Positions 1 through 6,015 of a DNA stretch of 8,497 bases are shown here, one piece after another. A program made the translations under genes and the position numbers. The stretch's first letter is position 1, and every line of letters starts with the position of its first letter. The notes under the pieces were generated by a model, which had not been told where the DNA came from, made no database searches, and was given only the letters and a program-made list of their open reading frames with translations. Source of the DNA: Planctomycetota bacterium (GTDB lineage Bacteria; Planctomycetota; Phycisphaerae; UBA1845); assembly GCA_024277835.1 (NCBI GenBank), contig JAJRUK010000160.1, positions 1-8,497 of the forward strand, written 5' to 3'.

Positions 1-611
1 CTAAAGAACTGAGTCGAGTCGCCGAGGATTTCTGCCAGGCGAATGTGGGCACGGGCTTTGATCATATAAACAGCCCCCGGGGATCGCTGCATCCTTGCGG
101 CGATTTCATGGGTATCAATCCCGTCGATGTCGAATCCCTGCACGACGTCTCGATAGTCGGGCGGCAGCAATGAGATGGCGCGATCGATGGCGTCTCTGAT
201 CTCTGACCGCGACGCCTGCTGGCTCGGACTCGCCTGCGACCCGGCCAATGTTGCAAGAAGCGCGATGTGCGAATTCGTCCCCATCGAAAGAGAGATTTGC
301 CGCTGACGAGGTGGGCGCTTTTGACGATTTAGTTCACGAATCGCGCTGATCAGGTTGCTATCCGCAATCTTCGTGAGCCAGTTCACAAAGGATCCGTTCC
401 CGCCAACGCGAAATCGAGAAATCCGCAAAAACGCCTCCATATAGGTCACTTGCAGAACGTCGGCGATACTCAGCACGGAACGATACCGCCGATGAATCTT
501 CCCGGAAAATCGCGAACGCAACTCGGCATCGCATCCAACGAGAAGCTCAGAAAGTGCCCCGTCGTCACCCGAAACCGCACGCTCCAGCAGCATTCTTTCG
601 TTCTCAGCCAA
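1..611 (-). CDS. ECF-type RNA polymerase sigma factor (3' end cut by window start)
   Basis: Directs RNA polymerase core to an alternative set of promoters. Reading the minus strand gives about 203 uninterrupted codons to the window edge. A region-2-like segment (about 491-310, including YMEAFLRI and NWLTKIADSNLISAIREL) is followed by a polar linker of about 35-40 residues. Region 4 then follows (about 180-25, AISLLPPDYRDVV ... THEIAARMQRSPGAVYMIKAR), a helix-turn-helix of the kind that reads the -35 element. The frame is still open at base 1 after LGDSTQFF, where such proteins usually end, so few residues are missing. I chose TTG at 611 because GGTGGAG lies just upstream and the family's typical N terminus (ENERMLLERAVSGDD) begins there. 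ATG 593 and ATG 749 are alternatives; 749 would add 46 residues of unconvincing sequence. No anti-sigma gene is visible, though one could lie beyond the left edge. The family is secure, the start is not. Confidence 0.85.
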   Translation of the reverse strand, partial: MAENERMLLERAVSGDDGALSELLVGCDAELRSRFSGKIHRRYRSVLSIADVLQVTYMEAFLRISRFRVGGNGSFVNWLTKIADSNLISAIRELNRQKRPPRQRQISLSMGTNSHIALLATLAGSQASPSQQASRSEIRDAIDRAISLLPPDYRDVVQGFDIDGIDTHEIAARMQRSPGAVYMIKARAHIRLAEILGDSTQFF

Positions 612-789
612 TCCAAGCTCCACCAATGCGTGGCCACAAGAAAAAACAGCGTACACAACGGCCAACTGTCGCAGACCGTTCTCCGTCGTTCCCCCTCCCT
701 TCCCACAGAGGCGCGTTTCGTTGCCGGCCACACTTGGTGTTAGTCGCATCCGAGTCTAACAACTATTCTTCTTTTCCCATAGTTCGTTA

Positions 790-805
790 GAGTCCGCGCG
801 GGCTA
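790..805 (+). repeat. 16-base half-palindrome shared with the folK insert
   Basis: GAGTCCGCGCGGGCTA at 790-805 is the exact reverse complement of 5319-5334, which forms one arm of the palindrome inside folK. Here only one arm is present; the sequence after it does not supply the partner arm. A chance exact 16-base match within a window this size is unlikely but not excluded, given the GC-rich composition. Confidence 0.45.
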
Positions 806-859
806 CAGGCGCAAAGGTCCGCTTTAGAAGTGCAATCCGATCGTCCAGCGAATGCATGA

Positions 860-876
860 CGCCGCCAGCGGCGGCG
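860..876 (-). terminator. GC-rich hairpin downstream of the ATP-grasp gene (weak terminator candidate)
   Basis: CGCCGCC and GGCGGCG form a perfect 7-bp stem around an AGC loop. It lies about 115 bases beyond the ATP-grasp stop codon on the minus strand. No T-run follows on either strand, so an intrinsic terminator is doubtful; it could equally be a small structured repeat or chance. Confidence 0.25.
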
Positions 877-990
877 GACCGCTCCGTTTCGCCCCGAGCG
901 AGGGCGTGTTCTTCAGCCTTCCCCTTCACGTGGGGGGATTTGGCGGCTTGATTCTGTGCCGCATCGAGGCATCGCTTTCAAACCAAGGTT

Positions 991-1860
991 CTACCCGATT
1001 CGCCCGCAAACCGCCTCCGCGAACATCCGGGCCGCTGTCTCGCTTTGGCGAAAGAAAAGCGATGGCTCCACGAGTTCCAGTTCGTTTAGAAGCAGCTCGC
1101 CCGAGTCGCCCCGAAGAAAGTCCACGCGTGCGTAGAGCAAATTCCCATCGACGGTACTGGCGATTCGCTTCGCGAGCGAAATGTCCGCATCATAAGGGTG
1201 CCAGGGTCTGTCCGAAGCTCCGTAGTCGTCTTGAACGCGGTAGTCCCCCGTAACCGGGATCTTCTGCAGCCCGTGCGAATATTCCCCGTCAAAGAGCACG
1301 ATCGAATACTCGCCCTCGGTTTCCACCCTCGACAGGTAGGGCTGCATGAGCATGGACTCCTCGTTCGCAAGCATCTCGCAAAGGTGCTTCGTCGCAGCCG
1401 CAATCCCATCCGCATCATCGTCAAACCGAAACGTTCCCCGTGCGCTCGCCGCGATGGCTGGTTTTAGAAATGCGCGACGCCATTCTCGCTCGCGCATGAT
1501 GTCTTCGATCGGCGTATCGTCACCCGGGTCAAACCAGACGGTCGGGGCAATCGCGATGCCCTTGCTTTCAAGTTCGAGCAGGTACTTCTTATGCGTATTC
1601 CACCGGACGATGTCTGGCGGATTGAAGAACTTGGTCACCTTTGCAACACGCTCGGCCCACGCGACAAAGGCGTCGCGCTTTTCCTGATAGTCCCAGGTAG
1701 TGCGAATCAGGCACGCATCAAACGCCGACCAATCAACACCCTCGTCATCCCAGACAGGCCTATGTACATCCGCCCCGCGAGCAATGAGCGCCTCGTGAAA
1801 AGGTGCGTCATCAACCTCCCAATCGGGAAGCGTTGAACATGTGGGTAGGGCGATTTTCAT
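991..1860 (-). CDS. ATP-grasp family ligase (RimK / glutathione synthetase / DcsG-like)
   Basis: Probably joins a carboxylate to an amine or similar nucleophile through an acyl-phosphate, using ATP and Mg2+; the substrate is unknown. The 289-residue protein starts MKIALPTCSTLPDWEVDD, a nucleotide-binding-like N domain, with VDW..FD.CLIRTTWDY next. The ATP-grasp body shows NTHKKYLLELESKGI, the lysine segment AFLKPAIAASARGTF, the lid and substrate segment MLMQPYLSRVETEGEYSIVL with SHGLQKIP, and the C-terminal metal-ligand block YARVDFL ... LNELELVEPSLFF. This layout resembles uncharacterised bacterial ATP-grasp proteins and the cycloserine enzyme DcsG, but no cycloserine genes are nearby. ATG 1860 fits the family start although its ribosome-binding site is poor. 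A GTG at 1902 overlaps the upstream stop as GTGA and would add 14 residues, suggesting translational coupling. The gene follows the membrane-protein gene and may share its transcript. Confidence 0.82.
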   Translation of the reverse strand: MKIALPTCSTLPDWEVDDAPFHEALIARGADVHRPVWDDEGVDWSAFDACLIRTTWDYQEKRDAFVAWAERVAKVTKFFNPPDIVRWNTHKKYLLELESKGIAIAPTVWFDPGDDTPIEDIMREREWRRAFLKPAIAASARGTFRFDDDADGIAAATKHLCEMLANEESMLMQPYLSRVETEGEYSIVLFDGEYSHGLQKIPVTGDYRVQDDYGASDRPWHPYDADISLAKRIASTVDGNLLYARVDFLRGDSGELLLNELELVEPSLFFRQSETAARMFAEAVCGRIG

Positions 1861-1898
1861 AGCTTGCAGGATGGTTTCTTGGTGCATGCACACGGGTA

Positions 1899-3089
1899 TC
1901 ACAGTGTCGTGGCGGGCGCTGTTGGTTTCATGGTCGCCTCTGCATTAACGCAAGTGCCACATTCCGGGCATCGATCGGACACGTCGCCATAAAGAACATA
2001 ATCGCATTCGTGGCATCGCGGTTCTTCGACTCTGAGGAAGAACCGGAGAGAACATCGCGAACAAGACCCGTTTGGAAAACTCATCGCCTGCTTCTTCTGG
2101 CAACGAGGGCAAGTGAGAATCATTTCATCGAAGGCGTTAGCTCTTCGTTCGTAGTTGACCGAGCGCTGCATCCGAGCCAGTACAGCAAGGGCAAGTGTTC
2201 CACAAGCCGTTACGATCCCCGAAGCAGCAGCGCATTGCTCCAGAAACGCACTGTTAGCGAACCTGTAAAGGCGCAACTGTGATACAACAACCAGCAGGTT
2301 AATCAGTGCAGCGGTGGCAAGGGCGGAAATCATCATCGCCTTTCGAAACCATTGTAGTTTCGGTTTCAATTGGCAATGAAGACATATCATCCAGTAGCTC
2401 AGGGTTGCAGAAATGGCAAGTAGCGACGCGAACGCAACTGTGCCAATCTTGTCCCCTTGAGAAAACCAGATGCCCCGTGACCATATGAATAAAGCGCAAG
2501 CGGCTGTCACAATACCGACCCATCGCCAAGTCCTGCGCGGTCCCCGTTCAAAGCCAAGCAAGCAAATTGACACTAGTGTTCCCGCCGTGAATACAGCAAG
2601 CCCGGTTTCAAACCAATGCGACGCATCTCTAGTTGAAGTCCAAGCGCCGACCAGTAGTGTCACACTTGTAGCCGCTACTGATGTAATTCCCGCCCAACCC
2701 GTGACTATGTGTGCGCCATCAAAAGTCACCGGCAGAAGTCTTACAACGATGATAGAACTGAGTCCGACGATAACACCCGTTGTGAATAGCTCCGACTCGA
2801 ATCGACTACCCACGATGAACCTGGTGATGTTCCAGATGATGGCGGTAGCAAGAAGAAATTCAAAAAGGACAACCACGATTCCGAAGGTACCAGCCCGGCG
2901 CGTGCGCTCGCGTTCGAGCATGGTAAGGCAAGGCAAGATCAATCCACAAGCGATGGCTACGGTCACCTGCGTGGCAATCATGCGCTCCAAGAACGTGACA
3001 GAGTTTGTAAAAACTACAAGGACGCCAGTTGCTGCAGCAAGCCCCAGCGACCAAAGCAACACACGGAGAATAGTAGACCGAAGCTCCAC
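1899..3089 (-). CDS. Polytopic membrane protein with two C-terminal zinc ribbons
   Basis: Function unknown. The 396-residue protein has about ten hydrophobic segments between residues 8 and 305, so it is an inner-membrane protein. A soluble tail carries four CxxC pairs: CPRC at 327, CSRC at 343, CHEC at 359 and CPEC at 374. These should form two zinc ribbons. The second, CHECDYVLYG ... CPECG, matches the ribbon at the N termini of the two plus-strand paralogs in this window, here at the opposite end of the protein. The start is GTG at 3089, 6 bases after the frr stop. Its likely ribosome-binding site GAGG (3101-3104) lies within the last codons of frr, at a somewhat long 11-base spacing, so translation is probably coupled to frr. 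Cysteine-ribbon membrane proteins of this kind are familiar in planctomycetes, but I know of no assigned role. Confidence 0.8.
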   Translation of the reverse strand: MELRSTILRVLLWSLGLAAATGVLVVFTNSVTFLERMIATQVTVAIACGLILPCLTMLERERTRRAGTFGIVVVLFEFLLATAIIWNITRFIVGSRFESELFTTGVIVGLSSIIVVRLLPVTFDGAHIVTGWAGITSVAATSVTLLVGAWTSTRDASHWFETGLAVFTAGTLVSICLLGFERGPRRTWRWVGIVTAACALFIWSRGIWFSQGDKIGTVAFASLLAISATLSYWMICLHCQLKPKLQWFRKAMMISALATAALINLLVVVSQLRLYRFANSAFLEQCAAASGIVTACGTLALAVLARMQRSVNYERRANAFDEMILTCPRCQKKQAMSFPNGSCSRCSLRFFLRVEEPRCHECDYVLYGDVSDRCPECGTCVNAEATMKPTAPATTL

Positions 3090-3095
3090 GAAGTT

Positions 3096-3665
3096 CTAAA
3101 CCTCTTCAATCTCCGCCGTCTTCGCTTTCACGATCCCGTCGATCTCGTCCTCGTACTTTTTCGTCAGCTTTTGAACATGATCCTTTACGTCCTTCGCTTC
3201 GTCCTCGCTGAGTGACTTATCTTTTTTCTCAGCGGTGTCGGCGGCTTTGTTTGCGTCGCGTCGCGCGTTTCGGATTGCGACTTTCTGGGCTTCTGCCATT
3301 TTCTTAACTTCGCCCACTAGCTGTTGACGACGCTCACCCGAAAGCGAAGGGATCGGCAGGCGGATCGCTTTGCCGTCGCTCTGCGGAGTCACGCCCAGCG
3401 AGGAAGATTGAAGACCCTTTTCAATATCGCCAAGTGTGGTCGGGTCGAATGGTTTCACCAGAAGCGTCACGGGTTCCGGGACGGAGATGGTCGCCAGCTC
3501 ACGAAGTTCCATCGAGCTGCCATAGCTCGCCACTTCGATCTTAATATGCTCGACCAGCCCCGGATGAGCACGACCTGTCCGAATGCCTTTCAGCTCGGCC
3601 TTGAGAAACTCGACGGCTTTGGTCATTTTGGAGGAACAGTCTTTTTGAATCGCCGATGCTGCCAT
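3096..3665 (-). CDS. frr: Ribosome recycling factor
   Basis: Works with EF-G in the cytoplasm to split the post-termination ribosome so that its subunits can be reused. The 189-residue product matches the family's usual length of about 185. Hallmarks are the first-helix motif LKGIRTGRAHPGLVEHIKIE, the domain II strands (ELATISVPEPVTLLVKPFD), SDGKAIRLPIPSLSGERRQQ, and the helical segment VAIRNARRDANK with its conserved arginines. A lysine/glutamate-rich C-terminal helix ends in AEIEEV. ATG 3665 is chosen because MAASAIQKDCSSKM fits the family N terminus and GGGGAAG sits 10 bases upstream; an upstream in-frame start would add 19 unlikely residues. In many bacteria frr follows pyrH, but here the gene before it encodes a secreted protein and the gene after it a zinc-ribbon membrane protein. 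Confidence 0.97.
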   Translation of the reverse strand: MAASAIQKDCSSKMTKAVEFLKAELKGIRTGRAHPGLVEHIKIEVASYGSSMELRELATISVPEPVTLLVKPFDPTTLGDIEKGLQSSSLGVTPQSDGKAIRLPIPSLSGERRQQLVGEVKKMAEAQKVAIRNARRDANKAADTAEKKDKSLSEDEAKDVKDHVQKLTKKYEDEIDGIVKAKTAEIEEV

Positions 3666-3725
3666 AGCTGTCTCGCTTCCCCGAAGGGTGTTGGTGGTGA
3701 AAAGAGTCCGCGCAACTCGCACGCG

Positions 3726-3760
3726 CCGCTACGGGATTTTGCGGGGAGGCAGCGTAGCGG
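3726..3760 (-). other. Hairpin directly after the secreted-protein stop codon
   Basis: CCGCTACG (3726-3733) and CGTAGCGG (3753-3760) form a perfect 8-bp inverted repeat around a 19-base loop. On the minus strand it begins at the base after the TGA stop (3761-3763) of the secreted-protein gene and lies upstream of frr. No T-run follows, so it is more likely an mRNA 3'-end stabiliser or partial attenuator than a full terminator. Confidence 0.4.
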
Positions 3761-4912
3761 TCAAGCGCGGCGACCCGGGCATCGACCACGCCGACGTCGT
3801 GAGATCAACCCAGCGGGAACAAGAAGCCCCAGCGCCTCAAGCCCCATCGCACCACACAGCGATGGCGAGGCAGAGACGCCAGAACCGTCGCCGTCAATCT
3901 CGGGGTTGGGGATGTCTTGCTGGGCGATGGCTTTGTTGATGGCACTTTCAACAGAATCACCCGTCGTGCCAACAAGCCCCGTTTCAACAAACGCCGCGAT
4001 ATTGGAAAACGGTCGGCCAAGGGCAGCGGCCATGCCAGTCCCACCCGGAGCGTTCGAGAGCGTCGCAGAAAGTGTCGCGGAAAGCGTGTACTCTAGGTCT
4101 TGCTCGACCGTATAGGTGTATGTGTGTTCCTGAGCGCCAAGGATCAATAGGATGAGCGTCCCGGAACTTTCGATGGACGCAAGCGCCGCCGCCGAAGTCT
4201 CATCAAGACCAAAGGCCACTAGCTCCGCGACCGAAACCGCAGTCGCAACAATTGCTCCGGACGTGTCAGTCGCGATACTCCCATCCGCGTCCCCGCGAAT
4301 CGTAACGCTCGTTTCAAGCAACACCTCGTCATCATCGAGCGTCACACTGATCGCAACAACCCCGTCCATCGCAGAGAGATCAGCCACTTCCGCCGCCGTC
4401 CAAACCACAATCGCTCCCGAAAGGAACACGCTACTCTGCACTTCCTGTGTAGGGCTTGTTGCGAAGTCGAGTTCATCCGCACCGAACCGGACAACGCGCG
4501 TCTCGGTCGCGACGGATTCAACGAAATACGAAACCCCAGCGTCATCGGAATAACACGCCGCTTCAATCGCGAATTCCTCAGGGTTGGGTTGATCGAGGCG
4601 CGTGGGATCGTCAAAATCCGAAAACGAGAGGCCCATCGCGATAAGCTCACCGTCAAGGTCCGTCGAGGTCAGCTCTGCGGACGCGGTCAGCGGCAGGTTT
4701 GAAGCGTCCGGCAATAGTTCATCACTGCTCGCCGTCACAGACGCCGGCTCGCCGTCCATCAGCTCTTGCGAAGTCGCCGACACCGTCGCCGTCGTCTCCA
4801 CGATCTCACCCAAGGCGGTCGCCGCGAAAAAAACGAACACAACGTACGCGCAAGATGCTCGCAAAAAATAATCCGCCCGAGTCGTTACCCAATATGATCT
4901 GTTCTTATCCAT
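3761..4912 (-). CDS. Secreted protein with C-terminal anchor/sorting-type tail
   Basis: Function unknown; not recognised beyond its export signals. The 383-residue protein begins with basic residues and a hydrophobic core (CAYVVFVFFAATALG), a signal peptide probably cleaved near residue 35. The mature part is acidic and rich in Ala, Thr, Ser and Val, with beta-like stretches and a short tandem motif TLSATLSATLS, typical of surface or extracellular proteins. Only two cysteines lie in the mature body before the tail. The C terminus is tripartite: a polar Gly/Asp/Ser linker, LCGAMGLEALGLLVPAGLI, then SRRRRGR. This has the architecture of PEP-CTERM or GlyGly-CTERM sorting signals with a Cys-Gly start, but the exact class cannot be named by eye. 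Start ATG 4912 has a weak GAAAGA upstream. It is 103 bases after folK and 95 before the frr start, so common transcription is possible but unproven. Confidence 0.75.
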   Translation of the reverse strand: MDKNRSYWVTTRADYFLRASCAYVVFVFFAATALGEIVETTATVSATSQELMDGEPASVTASSDELLPDASNLPLTASAELTSTDLDGELIAMGLSFSDFDDPTRLDQPNPEEFAIEAACYSDDAGVSYFVESVATETRVVRFGADELDFATSPTQEVQSSVFLSGAIVVWTAAEVADLSAMDGVVAISVTLDDDEVLLETSVTIRGDADGSIATDTSGAIVATAVSVAELVAFGLDETSAAALASIESSGTLILLILGAQEHTYTYTVEQDLEYTLSATLSATLSNAPGGTGMAAALGRPFSNIAAFVETGLVGTTGDSVESAINKAIAQQDIPNPEIDGDGSGVSASPSLCGAMGLEALGLLVPAGLISRRRRGRCPGRRA

Positions 4913-5015
4913 CGCATGTATCTTTCAAAGCGCCAAGATCGCGCAAACATACCACGTCTATCAAAGGGGAGATGGCCACGATTATACCCAATCCTCGCCT
5001 CAAAGTCGAGCCGAT

Positions 5016-5798
5016 TCAGCTTGCCGGGTTTGACGTATCGCTTCTATTCAATGCTGCTCGCACCCAATCGCGACCCGCAATCTGCGAAATCGGCTGATTG
5101 GCGTAATCCTTCGCGGCAAGCTCCGCAAGTTCCCGGATTGTGCGCTTGGCCACCGGATGAACAACATCGCTGGCGATCTCTGCAAGTGGTTCCAGCACAA
5201 ACCGCCGCTCGCAAATCCGCGGGTGGGGGAGCATAAGGTCATCTGTCTCCTCTACGACCCACCGACATGACGCTAGTGTCACCGCGTGACCTTCAACTCC
5301 CTCCGAGCCGCGTGGCTTTAGCCCGCGCGGACTCACAATCTCAGACGGTCCTTCATCAGGCGAAAGACCCTCCCGCCCGAGGGTGCAAGCGTCTTCATTC
5401 GTCCCATGCCCATACAACAACAAGTCGATATCAATCACCCGCGCTTCCCACTGCGTCTCTCGCACCCGACCAAGCGCTCGCTCAATGTCCATCGCAACTG
5501 CAAGCAGTTCCCCCGGCGGCAGCGTCGTTTCGACGCGAATCGCGCTATTGAGATAACTCGCCTGCTCATTGGCGACGCCAACCGGCGTAGTTTCATAGAG
5601 CGACGCAACGCCACGCTCAAACTCAACAGCCATTCGCTCATGCGCATCAATCGCCAACACCGCCGCTCGCAGTGTCGCCAGTCTATCACCCAGATTCCCG
5701 CCCAGCCCCAAAAAACAAACGCATGGGGGTATCACTTCCAAGGCATCGGTTGTTATATTTGACAGACTCACAATTGTTCTTGAACTCTCGCTTACCAC
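5016..5798 (-). CDS. folK: 2-amino-4-hydroxy-6-hydroxymethyldihydropteridine pyrophosphokinase (HPPK) with internal insert
   Basis: Transfers pyrophosphate from ATP to 6-hydroxymethyl-7,8-dihydropterin, the step before dihydropteroate synthase in folate synthesis. Family motifs appear in order: FLGLGGNLGDRL (residues 29-40), SLYETTPVG, YLNSAIRVET, ERALGRVR, ARVIDIDLLLYG with the metal-binding aspartates D123 and D125, then LPHPRICERRFVLEPLAEI (190-207). At 260 residues it is much longer than the usual 160-180. About 47 extra residues (roughly 132-178) separate DIDLLLYG from LPHPR, where the family normally has about 10-12. That insert is palindromic at the DNA level. About 25 residues precede the HPPK core, so the GTG start at 5798 may be too early; TTG 5741 or GTG 5735 are alternatives. 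The gene is divergent from the plus-strand paralog pair. Whether the insert leaves the enzyme active is inferred only from the intact frame and motifs. Confidence 0.93.
   Translation of the reverse strand: MVSESSRTIVSLSNITTDALEVIPPCVCFLGLGGNLGDRLATLRAAVLAIDAHERMAVEFERGVASLYETTPVGVANEQASYLNSAIRVETTLPPGELLAVAMDIERALGRVRETQWEARVIDIDLLLYGHGTNEDACTLGREGLSPDEGPSEIVSPRGLKPRGSEGVEGHAVTLASCRWVVEETDDLMLPHPRICERRFVLEPLAEIASDVVHPVAKRTIRELAELAAKDYANQPISQIAGRDWVRAALNRSDTSNPAS
5265..5405 (-). repeat. Palindrome-rich in-frame insert within folK
   Basis: Approximate limits are set from where the HPPK family match stops and resumes. The segment contains three inverted repeats: GTCAC/GTGAC with a 3-base loop (5278-5290); an imperfect palindrome at 5305-5334 (GAG-CCGCG-GGCT against AGCC-CGCGG-CTC with small bulges); and ACCCTC/GAGGGT at 5367-5384, flanked by AAGAC (5364) and GTCTT (5391). 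Its length is close to a multiple of three and it has no stop in the folK frame. It resembles the idea of Rickettsia palindromic elements, small repeats tolerated inside proteins, but relation to any known element is not shown. Confidence 0.6.
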
Positions 5799-5879
5799 AT
5801 GCTAGAGTCGCACCTGCCGTGACTTAATTCTCGTGAAAAAAACGCGGCATGCGTCGCACTGGCTGTCTTGAAGCATGTC

Positions 5880-5896
5880 GAAAAACGAAGTTTTTC
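5880..5896. repeat. Small A/T-rich inverted repeat
   Basis: GAAAAAC and GTTTTTC form a perfect 7-bp inverted repeat around GAA (TTC on the minus strand), immediately left of the paired hairpin. It is too AT-rich to be a normal terminator stem. It could be a protein-binding operator or part of the neighbouring repeat unit. Confidence 0.35.
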
Positions 5897-5898
5897 TA

Positions 5899-5971
5899 TG
5901 TGGCACCAGTTTGTAACTGGTGCGAGGTGCTAACTCGGTAGACAACGCACCGGTTACAAACCGGTGCCACA
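5899..5971. repeat. Paired-hairpin palindromic repeat (REPIN/BIME-like)
   Basis: Two 25-base arms, 5899-5923 and 5947-5971, are inverted copies matching at 23 of 25 positions and separated by 23 bases. Each arm itself folds: GCACCAGTT-TGT-AACTGGTGC (5903-5923) and GCACCGGTT-ACA-AACCGGTGC (5947-5967), both with perfect 9-bp stems. The only two differences between arms are the two members of one base pair (A5908-T5918 against G5952-C5962), so pairing is kept. A T-run (5973-5978) follows the right arm, giving a terminator-like look on the plus strand although no plus-strand gene lies upstream. It sits in the divergent region between folK and the paralog pair. Confidence 0.8.
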
Positions 5972-6004
5972 CTTTTTTAGCAGCCAACGATTCAACAGCC
6001 AAAT

Positions 6005-6015
6005 GAGGTATTCGC
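6005..6015 (+). promoter_or_regulatory. Ribosome-binding site of the first ribbon paralog
   Basis: GAGG at 6005-6008 lies 7 bases before ATG 6016. The 22 bases 6005-6026, covering this site and the first codons, recur exactly at 7008-7029 before the second paralog. This fixes both starts. Confidence 0.75.

Larger units (their letters stand above)
612..990. other. Intergenic region between the ATP-grasp and sigma-factor genes
   Basis: This 379-base stretch holds no gene I can support. It lies downstream of the ATP-grasp stop and upstream of the sigma-factor start, both on the minus strand, so it should hold the sigma-factor promoter and leader. I see no clear -35/-10 pair. It contains a small GC hairpin at 860-876 and a 16-base copy of part of the folK palindrome at 790-805. 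A minus-strand frame stays open from about 982 to 756, but it has no good start or ribosome-binding site. Overlapping plus-strand frames look like GC-rich chance ORFs. Confidence 0.6.

Noticed and set aside
450..743. Plus-strand ORF facing the sigma-factor gene
   Set aside because: It is antisense to the sigma-factor coding region, where region-2 similarity supports the minus strand.
756..929. Minus-strand open frame of 57 codons (GTG 929 to TAG 756) upstream of the sigma factor
   Set aside because: The translation is not implausible, but there is no ribosome-binding site, only a GTG start, and GC-rich DNA keeps frames open by chance. The opposite strand is open here too.
852..1253. 133-codon plus-strand ORF
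   Set aside because: Most of it lies antisense to the well-supported ATP-grasp gene, and its product is Arg/Pro-rich with no recognisable domain.
2470..3099. 209-codon plus-strand ORF
   Set aside because: It is fully antisense to the membrane protein at 1899-3089, whose hydrophobic segments and cysteine pairs are clearly the real coding signal.
3324..4115. 263-codon plus-strand ORF
   Set aside because: It runs antisense across frr and the secreted-protein gene. Its length comes from GC-rich complementary-strand bias and it matches no family I know.
5735..5790. Possible promoter (AT-rich AAATATAAC on the minus strand) inside the start of folK
   Set aside because: The -10-like box has no well-spaced -35 partner. 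It slightly favours a later folK start but is too weak to list as a promoter.
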